From Locusta migratoria (taxonomy: Eukaryota; Arthropoda; Insecta; Orthoptera; Acrididae), in assembly GCA_026315105.1 (NCBI GenBank), contig CM048748.1:474141150-474205149 (forward strand): 64,000 bases of DNA, written 5' to 3'. Shown piece after piece: positions 21,105 to 32,531 of the stretch. The position numbers were made by a program, and so were the translations under genes. The first letter of the stretch is position 1; every line of letters begins with the position of its first letter. The notes under the pieces are model-generated. The model ran no database searches. It was not told the DNA's origin and saw nothing but the letters and a program-made list of their open reading frames with translations.

Positions 21105-21905
21105 TTAAGGTGTCGAAAACGATCTGTACGGGTCTTTTGTTTTCCGTGACTGTGGGGCTGAAGACGAGAATATCCTCTAGGTAGACGAAGCAAAATCTAG
21201 ACGGAAGAGCACTTCGTTTATGAAACGCTACCAAGTTTGATGGGCATTGCACAGGCCAAAAGGCATGAAACGATATTGAAATAGTCCAAACGGTGTCGTG
21301 ATGGCTGTTTTTTCTACATCGTCAGAGCCATCGGTATTTGGTGATAAGCGCGTTCACAATCTATCACTGAAAATACTTTTGCACCCGCCAAGGCATGTGT
21401 AAAATCCGCGACATTTGGTACGGGGTATTTGTCCGGTGTAGTGCGCGCGTTCAAACGCCTGTAATCGCCGCACATACGCTTGGTCCAGTCTTTCTTATCG
21501 ACGAAGTGTATAGGTGTGGACCAACAGCTGGAGGACGGTTCTAAAACACCTGCCTGCAAAAGTTGGATGATCTGTTCGCGTGCCGTTTTCATTAGTTCCG
21601 GTTTCAGACGCCGTGGTCTACTAGAAATGGGTGGGCCGTCAGTCAAACGCAGCTTGTGGACCGTGCCGTTGGTTACTATGGCAACGCCCCGTGTCGTTTG
21701 CGAAGCATCTTGTTTGGCGGTAGTTGGGCGAGCAGCCGCGTGGGGATTCTGTGGCGCGATCGTCGAAACCTTACGGGTTGGCCGTGCGTCAAAAGTTCCT
21801 ACGTTGCTTGTCGGAGTGTTTGTCGCTGCGCGGTTGGTACACTGAGTTTTAGTTGTAGACCGTGCCGCAGGCGTGAAGGGCAGCGCTAGGGGCGACACGA
21901 AGACA
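21105..21905 (-). pseudogene. Gypsy reverse transcriptase, N-terminal part
   Basis: The minus strand gives VHKLRLTDGPPISSRPRRLK, QIIQLLQAGVLEPSSSCWST, PIHFVDKKDWTKRMCGDYRR, AGAKVFSVIDCERAYHQIPM (motif A with Asp) and, after a frameshift near 21315, APSNLVAFHK and FCFVYLEDILVFSP. The catalytic box reads YLED rather than YxDD, a loss of the first catalytic aspartate. The P-like element is inserted at 21905/21906, in the linker between protease and RT. Confidence 0.92.
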
Positions 21906-21933
21906 CACAGACCATAAATAACATAGACTGCGC

Positions 21934-24922
21934 CTGCTCCTATCTCTGCCGTGCTGAGCAGTGAAACCAACATCCAAGTCACGTGACGCGGGGCAAGACG
22001 CTGTGTTTTCGCCATTGTAAACAGTGTTGAGAGCTGCTGACAGTTCACGTTTTTATCAATTTTAGTTCAAATCAAGCATTGATTTTCACAATAAAACATC
22101 CTATGGCATTCCTATTTCACATGTTGGTGTTCTGTTTACGTAATTTCTCCGAAATTCCTTTTATTAATCGCAATGGCTATCGTTGTGGCTGAGTGAAAGT
22201 ACTGACAGTTGTTTTTAGAAGTGATGGTTCTTCCGTGAGCGGTGAATACTTTTTGTTGCACTGTGTTGTATCTTATCGCTTCCATAGGAACAGAAAACAA
22301 AAGTTTGGTATGCTGCATTCGTCTCGTAACAATTTCTCGACTGTACTTGCGAAATTCTTTATTGTGCTTTTGTAAGGCAGGAAATCCGTTTAATGTCAGG
22401 ATTGTTGTACAAATGAAGCTCTTACATTTTATGACATTCCTTGATCAAGTGCAGATACCGAAACAACATCAAGATAGGAAGCAAAATATCTTAGAAACCT
22501 TTTGTGGAAAGTTAAATAGTACCAAAAATTTATTCAGTCATCATGACGAACATTTAAAGAGCAACATGTATCTAAACTTTGGTAATAGTAAGTAGGGGAT
22601 TTTTAAATGGCTATAACTATTATACATGGGCCTAATAAGCTACTACAAAGCAAAAAATTGACCTCTAACAAAACTGTTAGTCATACACTGTAGATTCAGA
22701 ATCCTGAGAAGTCAGTGTGAGTTAGGATTTACAATCCCAAAAGAGGAACATATTTCAGACCTTACCTGTACTAATATTAATCAACCTATCAGTGCAATGT
22801 GTAGTAGTACTGTTCAGGCAGGTACCAGCTGAAATTATTCTAATAAGTAAATGAGGAAATGTAATAGTTGCTGTTTCTCCTGCTGATAACTTACAATTTC
22901 TTTTATTACATTAGTATTTTTCAAACACAATGCTTACTTCATTTTTTAAGATTCAAGTTCAGTGTGCAGTGAATTACCATTTGGCATATAGCCTTTACAG
23001 CATAATAGGTTACATGTCAAGTAACTGACAGAACTTTAACACCTGAATCTAGTTCAAGTAAGTCAAGGAACATTGTGGCTAATTAACTATACTTCTGTTT
23101 TGAATTAAAAAGAATTCCTGACAAACCCTTGCTTTATCTTTGAAAGGTAGGCCTACTTGTTGAATACCTGTACCACACTTTTGCATGATAATACATTACT
23201 CCTCTCAGAACACTGGGTAAAAATATGAATTGTCAGTGTAAATATTTACAATTGCCTCTAATTGTGTTGTGTACATCAGTTCAGCTGAAAATTAATAAAA
23301 ACCAGGAGTAGGGTAGGTGCACCAGTAGTCTTATATATTTGAAATAAATACCAAGATTTTAGTTCAAACCTTATGGCTCTTTTCATTTCATAATGCTGAA
23401 CAACTAGTCGTTCAGTGCAATAATTTGAGGTACAGTTTCATTAGCCAATTATGAAATTTAAAAAATAGCAACAAATTCACCAGTAGTCAGCCATGAATAT
23501 CTCAATGTCAGCCACTGCAATTCTAGTAGTCAGCATAGAAAACCATCACATCTATTCTTCTACCTCTCTAAAATTAAAAAGGGGTGTCTGACCATAGCTG
23601 CATTTATCATATATAATAATTTAATAAATAACAACCGGTTTCGGTGCACTGTGTCACCATCAACTGGTCACGGATATGTTATAATCTGGCCATCTTGTTA
23701 AAAAAATGTGCGATCTTGGCTTGTCATTTTGAAAGATATAAAATTTAAAGAAAATTAAAAAGCATTCTGTACAGTGTGTGGAGATCTGTCACACAACATA
23801 ATTTACTCTCAAGTGCAATCTTCAGTTTGGCAGCTGTAAAAGAAAGTGCACATGCAAACCAACATGAAATTCTAAACCGATTACCATCCCTCCCCTTAAA
23901 AAATTATCACAATGATAGCAATGTATTTTTGTGCCTCTTTAAAGATTTGAATTAATGGATCTTTAAACTTAATACTGCTGAGTGCTAATACTGTATATTT
24001 CCTTTTGGTGGACGGTATAGGCATATATTCTTTTACAATTTTGGGAGAAAGCTAATAACAGGGCCATTATCCATTTCACAGAGATGCATAAGTTTTATTC
24101 TTTGAAATGTGATGTGTGTGCATAATGGCTGGTAAATTATCAGAAACACATTTGTGGTGACAAACATTTCTCTCTTCCTGACCAATTGCCAAAAAGTAAT
24201 GGGGTTTTAAAGTCAGAATACACAAAGATTTGATAAATTACTTACATTACCAGACACAAAAATAGCAATAGCACATCCTTATGATGTCCAAATTTTGTAA
24301 AGCACAACTACCAAACATGCAGTTTTTAAAATCAACATTATTGTCATTTGAAGTTTACCTCATCCATGTGGCACATCTTTTGTAATTTATATTAAAATTT
24401 GTGTGAATTTTTTTTCTGTAAAGTGACAATGTACTTACCCCATTTAATCCTGAAATAACCAACTATATATTTCAGTTAAACATTAATTATATGTAATTGG
24501 ATAAAGGAATCAAAAGAAACAAGTACACATTGAATTATTTCATTTATTGACAATGCTTGGATTTCCACATCACCATAGAGGTACCAAGTGTGACGCGTTA
24601 CTCTTTTTTTTACATGGCGAGTTTCCCCAGTAGGCCTACAAACCATGATACATACACATCAAAGAATAGTATTATTTGCCAAGCTCATTACACAGGAAGG
24701 CTGTGTGCAATGTGGCAATCCCATAAAAAGAATACATAAATACAGGCAACATATCCAGAAAAAGAATATAAAAAAATTACAGACAACTTAGCATCAACAT
24801 ATATAGAAAATTATACATGATATAAAACAAAACACAGTTTAGCATCGGCATATAAGTAATACATAATGAAAAAAAACATAGAACTTATGGTGTACTGTAA
24901 ATATGTGCATATGTTGACACTA
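21934..24922. other. Non-coding left arm of the P-like element
   Basis: Three kilobases of AT-rich sequence without a credible ORF lie between the transposase stop and the left TIR. About 24525-24650 is repeated in inverted orientation at about 37005-37160. An AACCGGTTTCGG...CACCATCAAC motif lies near 23632. The length is large for a P-element 3' region and might hide further, older insertions. Confidence 0.6.
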
Positions 24923-27900
24923 TCACTGGTTTTTAAACAACACTATTTTTGTGTGAAAACTCCGAACCCGAGCATCATGAAGCCTCTCACTTTGGAGTCT
25001 CGCTTCATGATGAAGCCTTACTTTAAAATACTCAGCCAATACAAGTTTTTTCAGCTGGTGAATATGATTGTCCAGTGGTGGGCAATTTACAACATGTTCA
25101 CTAAGCTGAAGAAAAATGTCACTCCTTGCATCTTGCAATGTTAAAGTGACTAATTTGTTTAAAATATTTTTGTCACTGAAAATTGGTGTTTGCCTGAACA
25201 CCCTCTCACCCATTTTGCAGAGATAAACAACATCACTGGATGGAATTGATAACCCACCTCTATTCTTTAGCTTCAGGATACCACAATTTGTACTGTCAGA
25301 ACAAAGCGCCATTTGACAGAAATTGCACGTAACCTTTTTTGTAAGTTTCCTGGCCACAAATCCAGCTATATATTCAACTACGTCATTCACATACATAGTG
25401 AGGGAAGCTGGATTTGGTACGTAATCATGGTCATGATTAATGAGTGCCACCCCTGGAACAGATGGCAACTCATCACAACAAAGCTCCTCTTCTTTGCGAT
25501 TACCTGATGTAACGCTAAGAATAGTTGTCGAATCTATGGCAACACAATTCGCAGTGGTCGGTGTTCCAATCTGGATGTGCACCAACAGCCTTTTGAAGGC
25601 AGCTTCAAATTGTCGGGCTGTCGGGTTGTTATTCTGTCCCCCACGACTTCTGACTGCACCAAAAAAAACTTCCAGGTGGTCCTGACTAAGTTTGTGTGTC
25701 AATAAGAAGGTCATCCCTGGTGCAAATCTATGTTGAATGTCCTCATAGATAGCCAAGGATGAATACATACAAACAATTAGGCCAATAAAACCAACTCTTC
25801 TGGTAGAGTACACTAATAATGTCCCCTCAGCAGATTCTTTCAGTTTAAATAGCCAATCTTTTGTCTCCTGGACATATTGACGTACATCACTGTATGTTGA
25901 TGGGGCCAAGGGTCTTTTGAAACCCTTGGAAAATAAGTTCCTACTATTTAAAATGTCAAAAACATTATTTATCACCCGTAGAAATTTTGCTGTTTCTTCA
26001 CAGCCCTGAAACTGTGGCAGACACAAATTTTTTTCACAATAGGTGAGAGCATTGGCTACACTTTCACTAAATGTCTGTGCAGCAAGCTTCACTTTCATTG
26101 GCTCTTTCTGCCAATTAATATGGCGTTTTGTAATTTTTGTTGCCAAATGTAGTCCCTCTTGAGTCTGTAACTTCTGGAGTTCCAGAAAATAATCCCATTT
26201 TATCACGCCATCTGCACTGCATAAAGTTCCCTTCGTGGCAAGACAATTCCTGACAAGTTTCAGCATGTGACAGGCATCTAATAGAATATGAACTTTCAGG
26301 CCTGTAGATGGGTTTATAAACCATGGCTTCATGCTATCTGCACTAAGATCTGCTCCCAAGTAACGGGCCATTGCCAAATTTGCAGCTGCACCATCGAATG
26401 TTAATGAAAGTACATTAATGTCTATTTGTTGCAGGAAATCAAGACAAGCCAGAACTAAATTGCCCCGTTCACTGCCACTTAATCCACTTGTCAAAAAATA
26501 ACCAACTGGAATTTTCCAGTTGTCATTTAACGCAACTATCATGAATACCAAGGCATCTTTTGCCTCTGGTAAATTGTCACACATTATGTCAGCACCACAA
26601 TCCACATAGCCGACAAACCGTTTCCCATCAAATTCGATGTGTTTTCTTATTGACATTTCATCCATCATAAGAGACACCACAACTTTTTTGTCCTTGGCTG
26701 CCATGTGGTATGACTTTTGGAGAAGTGCAGCCTTTGCTTCTGCACTGAACCCTGGTTTCCCACTTACCCCTTGGTACCATTTTCTTAAGGTACTGGGATG
26801 CGGTAACGAGTTACAGAAAACCTCTCTAACATAGTCATATGCCCTGCTTGAAAAGAAGTTCAGCATCAAGGCAAATTTACGAAGCTCTTCAGGATACTGC
26901 TTCCCATTTTCTCCTCTGAAGCTCCTCAACAAATGGACTACAACCGGTGGGAGAAGATTCTACAAACAGAAAGGAAAACTTTGATCAACAATTGAATAAG
27001 ATATGTGAAAATAAAACATTGGCACAACGTCTAATCTGAATTACTGAAATTCCGATCAAAATTAACTTGTACTCTTGTCTTTTCAAGAGAAAAGTGTCAA
27101 GAGTTTAACACAAAAAAGCAGTTGCCCTATTGTTTTATTCTGTAGTAATCTTAATATTGCAGTAATAAAAAAAGTAAAGTAGAAACATAGACTTACCTCT
27201 AATATGTCAGCTGTACTTTCATTTATCATTTGCTTTTCTTTTAAATCTGCCAGCAGATCTTTTGCAGTGTTCATCCTTTTTAACATACGACGACATTTCT
27301 GTCTCTCCAAACGTAACTGCTTTTTTGACTCTTCAAGTCTCTTTTGAGCAACTTCCACAAGATTTGTTGCTTTACCAGGTGATAAAGTAATTAATTCTTT
27401 ATTGTAATCCCCAATATATGATTGCCTGAATGTTCTTGCTCGTCTCTGCTGCTCTTCATCTTGGATGGGACTAAGAAAAACAATATGTTGACAATTTTAG
27501 CATTGGTTTTGACACTAATTTACAAATATTTTAGTACTATCAACTAGATATACAGCACAAACCACAGTCAGCAATATAACAATATAATGAAACAGCTTGC
27601 ACATTCTATGTACGCCTACGGTATACCATTCTCTTTTTAAATCACTCTGACAGTAGGAAATTACTGTATGGGGCAAACTTCAGTAGTAATAATACTGAAA
27701 ATGTTTGTGTACATGGGAAAAAATAGAGCCATCTTGAATTAAGAAACACTGATTCATGAGTACTGTGTTCCAAGATAAAAAAACAGTATTGACTTTATCT
27801 ATGTACATATACAGAACAATTTCATAAGCAGCAGTAATATGAGTACATTACTAGAATATGTAGATGTTTATTTGTATCACAAGAAATAAAGTTCACCTGA

Positions 27901-28581
27901 GAAGAATAGTATGATCATAATAAGGGGTTCAATACTTATTTGTACAACTCGAAAATGATAAGAAACACCTAAAGGATTGTTTAAACTTACACATCAGTTT
28001 CTGAAGAAGACGCTTCTTGCCCAATCCTTAGAGTCGGTGCTTTTCTCTTCTTTCCTTTAGGGATTAAGTGTGGAGGAAAGTCAAAAACAGAAGGTACAGC
28101 ATCTACCTTCAGTTTCCTTCCGATACCAAATGCCTCGGTGTCGAAACATTCCGGTAAAAAGTGCTTGCTGCACAACTGTGTGTGGTCGCTTGCTTTAAAA
28201 TTCTCCCGTTTCATCGCAAGACTCCACACTTTTCTTCGCTCCTCATCCTTAGGAAAACTGTAAATCAGTTTTGAGACTGTGTACTAACAATTCACGAAAT
28301 AACAGGAAAACTAATGGGCATGCAAATCGTTAATTTCATCATATACAGTATAATGAACGTTATCATTCACTTCGTGAGATTTACACAGATAAATACACTC
28401 AAACAGTGACGCATTCTCATCTGCTTAATAACGATATAGCCTGTAAATGAACCACCTTCATCACACACAATGTTTTCAGAAAGCCATGTGTAATATTAAA
28501 ATAGCTGTACCTGTGGAAAGAAATATTGCCCCCTTTTACAAATCTTTCGGTGCAACCGAACGCAGCACAAGATCTCACCAT
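24923..28581 (-). CDS. THAP-domain P-type transposase, 4 exons, intact
   Basis: Exons (minus strand): 28581-28511, 28257-27991, 27470-27197, 26959-24923. All introns are GT/AG (GTACAG, GTAAGT and GTAAGT donors) and phases join without a stop, giving 882 residues. The ATG at 28581 starts MVRSCAAFGCTERFVKGGNI and, across intron 1, SFHSFPKDEERRKVW, then CSKHF: a full C2CH THAP finger (C5, C10, CxxH). Residues about 140-200 form a charged coiled coil. The RNase-H core has Asp304 (LMMDEMS), Asp393 (LTFDGAAAN) and Glu634 (QDHLEVFFGAVRSRGG), matching the THAP9/P catalytic pattern. Length is close to human THAP9 (about 900). It would bind the TIRs and catalyse cut-and-paste transposition. Exon joins are inferred from sequence. 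Confidence 0.93.
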
Positions 28582-28828
28582 CGTAGCAGAGAAATCTCAA
28601 CCACAAATAAGTAAAACAGAAAGCAAAACGTACACCAGCTATCAACACAAAGCAGAAAACACTACTTCCTGCCCCGCGTCACGTGATTTAGATGTTGGTT
28701 TCAGTGTAGTGACGTCACGCGCAGTCTATGTTATTTATGGTCTGTGCGAAGACAGGTGAGCTCTCAATGTTATTGTTTTAGTACTGGTGAGGGCCGCGTC
28801 AGTTACCGGCGGCGCTGGCACGCAGTCT

Positions 28829-29981
28829 AGAGCCCTGTATTGGGAGAGTATCGCCAACCGGGCGAGTGCCGCCATTGTAGGCCTATCTCGCAATAGAAGC
28901 GCTATGCACGGCGCTGTTGAAATAACCGGTCTGTACATCGACGTGGTATGACAATACGTTAAGTAAACAATGAACTTACGTTTTTAATCGTTTCATCACA
29001 TCTACAGCGAATATTAAGGAAATTTGGTAATCTGAGATCAAGACCTTCATTTTTGAGCAAACTAGTTGTAAAATTGTTTCGTGCTAAAATTTAAACCATG
29101 TACCAAATGCACTGTTTTCGCAATAAGTGACGTTCAAATTAGCTAAGGACTGACGTTTTTATATCTAATATATTGTTTTTTATCAAAGTAGATGTAATTA
29201 ATACATGTTGCTTTCCATTAATCTAGTGGCCTAATGTTGATAGGTGTTGTGTGCTAACCTCCATGTGATATTATCATATAACATTAACTGAGCTAACATT
29301 TTGGGAAGATTTAAGTTTTTACACATGTTTATCGCACTGCTGGGTACTTCAGTAAAATAAACTTTATCTTAAAATTCGAGTTTTGGAGATCTATTTAATG
29401 GGCGGTTTCATTTACCGCCCAAACTTTCGTAATATGCAGGCTAAGTATAAATACGAAATTCGTCTAATACGAAATACGGCACATTATGTTAGATTTTCAT
29501 GTATTTGTATCTTTTAAAAATAACTTTTCTCTTACATGTGTTGTCCGTCCAACATTGCTCGCAAGAAATTTGAACAGATAAACCTAGAAGTTTACTCGAT
29601 ATTTCAACACAAATTCACTTACTTCGCAAAATTTTGCATTCTCGTATGGAAATGCATTTTTTCTTCCAATGCGGTGTACCCACAATTCGCGACTTTTCGC
29701 ATTTCTTTCGCCCGTGGAATGCGTAAAACTTGCTACCTCGGACTGTCTTAGTATAACAAATCACTGCCAACAATGCGGAATTTTTCACCATATAAAAATG
29801 GAATATGCTATGTTAAACTCTTAATTAAATACATAATGAGTCTACACATTTTACGCTGATGGATTGCTTAGGCCTAAAATGGCGGACGTGCCCCACCCGC
29901 GCTCAACTGACCAATAGCAGCCGGCAGTTGTCGGCAAGCCACACATAACGGGTTGGCGCTAATCTTCCAATACAGGGCTCT
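28829..29981. mobile_element. 1.15-kb non-autonomous TIR element, AGTCT duplication
   Basis: Both ends read inward AGAGCCCTGTATTGG, and homology extends about 120 bp (CGCCAACC, then CCGCCATT.TAGGCCTA). Direct repeats AGTCT occur at 28824-28828 and 29982-29986; the duplication could also be read as 6 bp or as TA, depending on where the terminus is placed. The interior is AT-rich without a transposase. It is inserted in the gypsy protease-RT linker, about 75 bp from the P-like element. Confidence 0.85.
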
Positions 29982-29986
29982 AGTCT

Positions 29987-30942
29987 AAACGCGAAGGGTC
30001 GTGTTAACTAGGTGGCCGGCGCAAACACTGGCGTATGCAGGGCGGAACGGAACGTAAGGATTACAGTCACTGTCAACCTTGCTCGGAATCAGTGTTTGAG
30101 CACTGACTAACCTGTGCGTTGTTATCCGAGCGCAGATGTTGTAGCGTGGAAAGCAGCTGCCGCGCAGATTGAAGCTCGGCGGTGGAGATGTCCAAGTTGT
30201 GGCGTAGCTCGAATTGTTCTTGGCGGAGCTGTGCGGACACTTCCTGTTCGATGAGCCATTTATTGGTGATGTCTTGTAGTGCTGACGATAGGGTTGAACA
30301 TGTGTGGGCGAGATGCACCCGAGCTGTGGCGTCAGTGGCACTTGCGCTCGCCGAAGCACACGGGAAGTGTTTGTTTGATGGGTAGTGCAACACTGTATCT
30401 CGCACTAAATCTGGCCAAAGTTTGTGATGTCGCAAGAAATCGATGCCGAGGATCGGTTGTTCGATGTCGGTCACTAGGAATGTCCACTCGAGGTGGCAAT
30501 CCGGCGAGAGTTTGACCGTGTAAGTCGTCGACCCTGAGCATGTCAAACTCGTGGCGTTCACTGCCTGAAGTAGTGTCCGATGGGGGCGGATGTTTGTAGA
30601 GATCATGTCTGTCGGTAATAGGGAGACATCCGCACCCGTATCCATCAGAAAACGTCGATCTGACGAACAGTCTTTCGCGTAAACCCGGCCACTGTCCGTG
30701 ATATGTGTCTGGACGGAATGGAGCATCTGTTGGCAGCAGTTCTTTCCCACACAGGAGGTGGCGCCGTAACCTACCTGCGACCGGCGTTTGGGAAACAGCA
30801 CGGCTTTCTACACTTCTTTGCTTGCCTCACCAAACCTAATGTGATAGAAGCAGTAGGGGTACTGCGGTTGTTCTTCCTGCGGAAAACCGGTAGCCAGTGG
30901 ATGAGGGGCGGAAGCTGCCTCCGACTCTGGATCGGTGGCGGG
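29987..30942 (-). pseudogene. Gypsy gag C-terminal end and aspartic protease
   Basis: The minus strand from 30942 reads a gag tail with YPYCFYHIRFGEASKE (then a stop) and FPKRRSQVGYGATSC, then protease: CSSDRRFLMDTGADVSLLPT (DTG active site), HRTLLQAVNATSLTCSGSTT and TDIEQPILGIDFLRHHKLWP. A coiled-coil-like Gln/Arg/Leu segment follows (EQEVSAQLRQEQFELRHNL) before a stop at 30073. The layout is that of Ty3/gypsy elements; the protease would process the polyprotein. A frameshift near the end and one stop in the gag tail are visible. Confidence 0.88.
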
Positions 30943-30960
30943 GGGGGGGGGGGGGGGGGT

Positions 30961-31550
30961 TTGGCCGTGCCGCGGCTACCGAAGTTACCTCCTTTCACGC
31001 CTGTAAAAGCAACAACGTGGTTCGCCATCGCCGACGAAATATTTAACCATTACAAACTAGATGAGGCAACCAAATTTCTTTGCTTAATTTCGCATCTCCA
31101 CGATAAAGACGATCTCGTCAGTGACTTGGTAGGAACCCTAGGCACGCCTTTGAGGTACACCCGGGCCAAGAAGACCATTCTCCAGCGTTTAGAGCGCACT
31201 ACAGATGCGGCTATCCGCAGTGTACTCCACTTGGAACAGTTAGGAAGCCGCACTGAGTCGCAACTGTGGAGTCGCTTACGAACGACCGTCGACGAGGACA
31301 CGATACCACGCAAGACTCTTCTCGCGATCTGGACCGACAAGCTCCCGCACAATATCCGCCTGGCTCTGGCACTTCGCTCACCCTAACCCGCAGAACGGAG
31401 GGTGGCTGCCGTTGACAACATTCACAACGCGTGTTTGTTATACAGCAGCAGACAACCACCCCCAACGATCAGAACGAGCACACGCACTATCCGGCGGGAG
31501 GCCGCGGCCGCCCTCGCAACACGTCGGCCGCCCCCCCCCCCCACCACCGC
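30961..31550 (+). pseudogene. Gypsy gag fragment, inverted relative to pro-pol
   Basis: The plus strand reads LPKLPPFTPVKATTWFAIAD, EIFNHYKLDEATKFLCLISH, LGTPLRYTRAKKTILQRLER, SRTESQLWSRLRTTVDEDTI and PRKTLLAIWTDKLPHNIRLA, typical of insect gypsy gag. A stop and a Pro/Arg-rich tail follow. Protease, immediately to its left, is on the minus strand. A G run at 30942-30958 and a C run at 31532-31543 flank the inverted segment and mark likely breakpoints. It is probably the N-terminal gag of the same element. Confidence 0.8.
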
Positions 31551-31847
31551 AGTATTCAACAAGCTAAAGACAATAATTTCATTTCATTTGGGCCTGCAGT
31601 ATTGTGTATGTCTTTTAAGGACATATTGATAATCTAAGTAATGCCAAAATGCTACTTCACTTTATAGATGTCAAAAACTGTTTATTATTATAGCAATAGG
31701 CCTATTTCGGCACTGTGGCCATCATCAGGCTATCTGCGGACAAATATTTATGATTAAAATGAGTGAAATAAAGATACTTACAATTTTGATACATTTTCCG
31801 TGACATATTATTTCAGACTTACTTCCTTATGGCATCGTGGAGGTATG
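31551..31847. other. AT-rich DNA, degenerate dispersed motif
   Basis: AGGCCTATTTCGGCACTGTG followed by GCCATCATCAGGC (about 31697-31735) is one of four loosely similar motifs in the window. No gene is seen. Confidence 0.45.
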
Positions 31848-31849
31848 TT

Positions 31850-32040
31850 CAAATGTTTGTATAGTCTATGGGACTTAACTTCGGGGTCATCAGTCCTTAA
31901 ACTTACAAACTACTTATGAACTACTTACAACTAAGGACGGCACAAATATCCATGCCCGAGGGGGAATTCGAACCCCCGACCGTAGTGGCCGTGCAGACCG
32001 TGACTGAAGCACCTCAGTCCCCTCGGCCACCGCGGCCGGC
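31850..32040 (-). repeat. tRNA-derived SINE (family of 9027-9225), reverse
   Basis: The minus strand shows GCCGGCCGCGGTGGCCGAGG, the B box GGTTCGAATTCCCC (one change) and the conserved end ACATTTGAACATAC. A target duplication is not obvious. 32041-32520 beyond it is non-coding. Confidence 0.9.
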
Positions 32041-32531
32041 GGGATGATTTTGACAAGTTGGCTCTTCATTTCAGAGCAAGATGGGAAATTAATCTCTGAC
32101 AAAACTTGTTCTGTTAGTCCTGGGTAGTGGTGTTTGCAACTTGCCTTGTTGGTCCTGGGTGATGTTTGCACCATTGGTCAACTCAGATGACCAGTTGCAA
32201 TGGAAGTTTAGGCAGGCATTGAGATTCTTTGTATTTTTTTTTGTGAAAACTGTAATATTTAATTTACGGTACGTGGATAGTCAGTTTACTGAATGAACAA
32301 GGGTACGTACAAGAAAGAACCTGTCAACCATAGAGCAGGATTGGTATTAATTATGCTGTGAGTGAAAAGTGCAGCAGTAACATTTACATTGTAGCTTGTG
32401 AAAAATATTAAGGCATTTTCTACAAATGTTACTCCAAAAACAATATTTACGTCAGGACTGCAATCTTTAATAGGATAATTCTAGTTCATTTATTATGTAC
32501 ATTAAATAAGTATTACAATATAATCTCATAT

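Larger units (their letters stand above)
21906..28746 (-). mobile_element. Complete P-element-like (THAP) DNA transposon
   Basis: Ends are perfect 28-bp inverted repeats (21906-21933 and 28719-28746) starting CACAGACCATAAATAACATA. They are flanked by an exact 8-bp direct repeat, CGAAGACA, at 21898-21905 and 28747-28754. A second block (TGAAACCAACATC...TCACGTGACGCGGGGC) is also inverted near both ends. The P superfamily makes 8-bp duplications, and the AAATAACATA core recurs, from memory, in the D. melanogaster P terminus. The element carries one intact transposase gene on the minus strand. The ~3 kb between the gene and the left end is AT-rich and non-coding. It sits inside a dead gypsy element. 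Confidence 0.95.
18440..31550 (-). mobile_element. Ty3/gypsy LTR retrotransposon with nested insertions
   Basis: Minus-strand order is gag C-terminal end, protease (30.9-30.0 kb), reverse transcriptase (21.9-21.1 and 20.45-20.0 kb), RNase H (20.2-19.8) and integrase (19.7-18.4). The body is interrupted by four insertions: 28829-29981, 21906-28746, 20456-21104 and 18855-19245. Taking out the two smallest restores conserved RT and integrase reading, which confirms them as insertions. The gag N-terminal portion (30961-31545) is on the plus strand, inverted relative to the rest. No LTR pair was recognised. Frameshifts and stops make it non-functional. Confidence 0.9.

Noticed and set aside
24923..28581. 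A domesticated host THAP9 gene instead of a transposon
   Set aside because: Exact TIRs and an 8-bp target duplication inside a gypsy element show it is a mobile copy; host recruitment cannot be excluded for relatives elsewhere.
30703..31386. A single 227-codon plus-strand protein
   Set aside because: Only its C-terminal two-thirds is gag; the first part is antisense to the protease/gag tail, joined through a G run at the inversion point.
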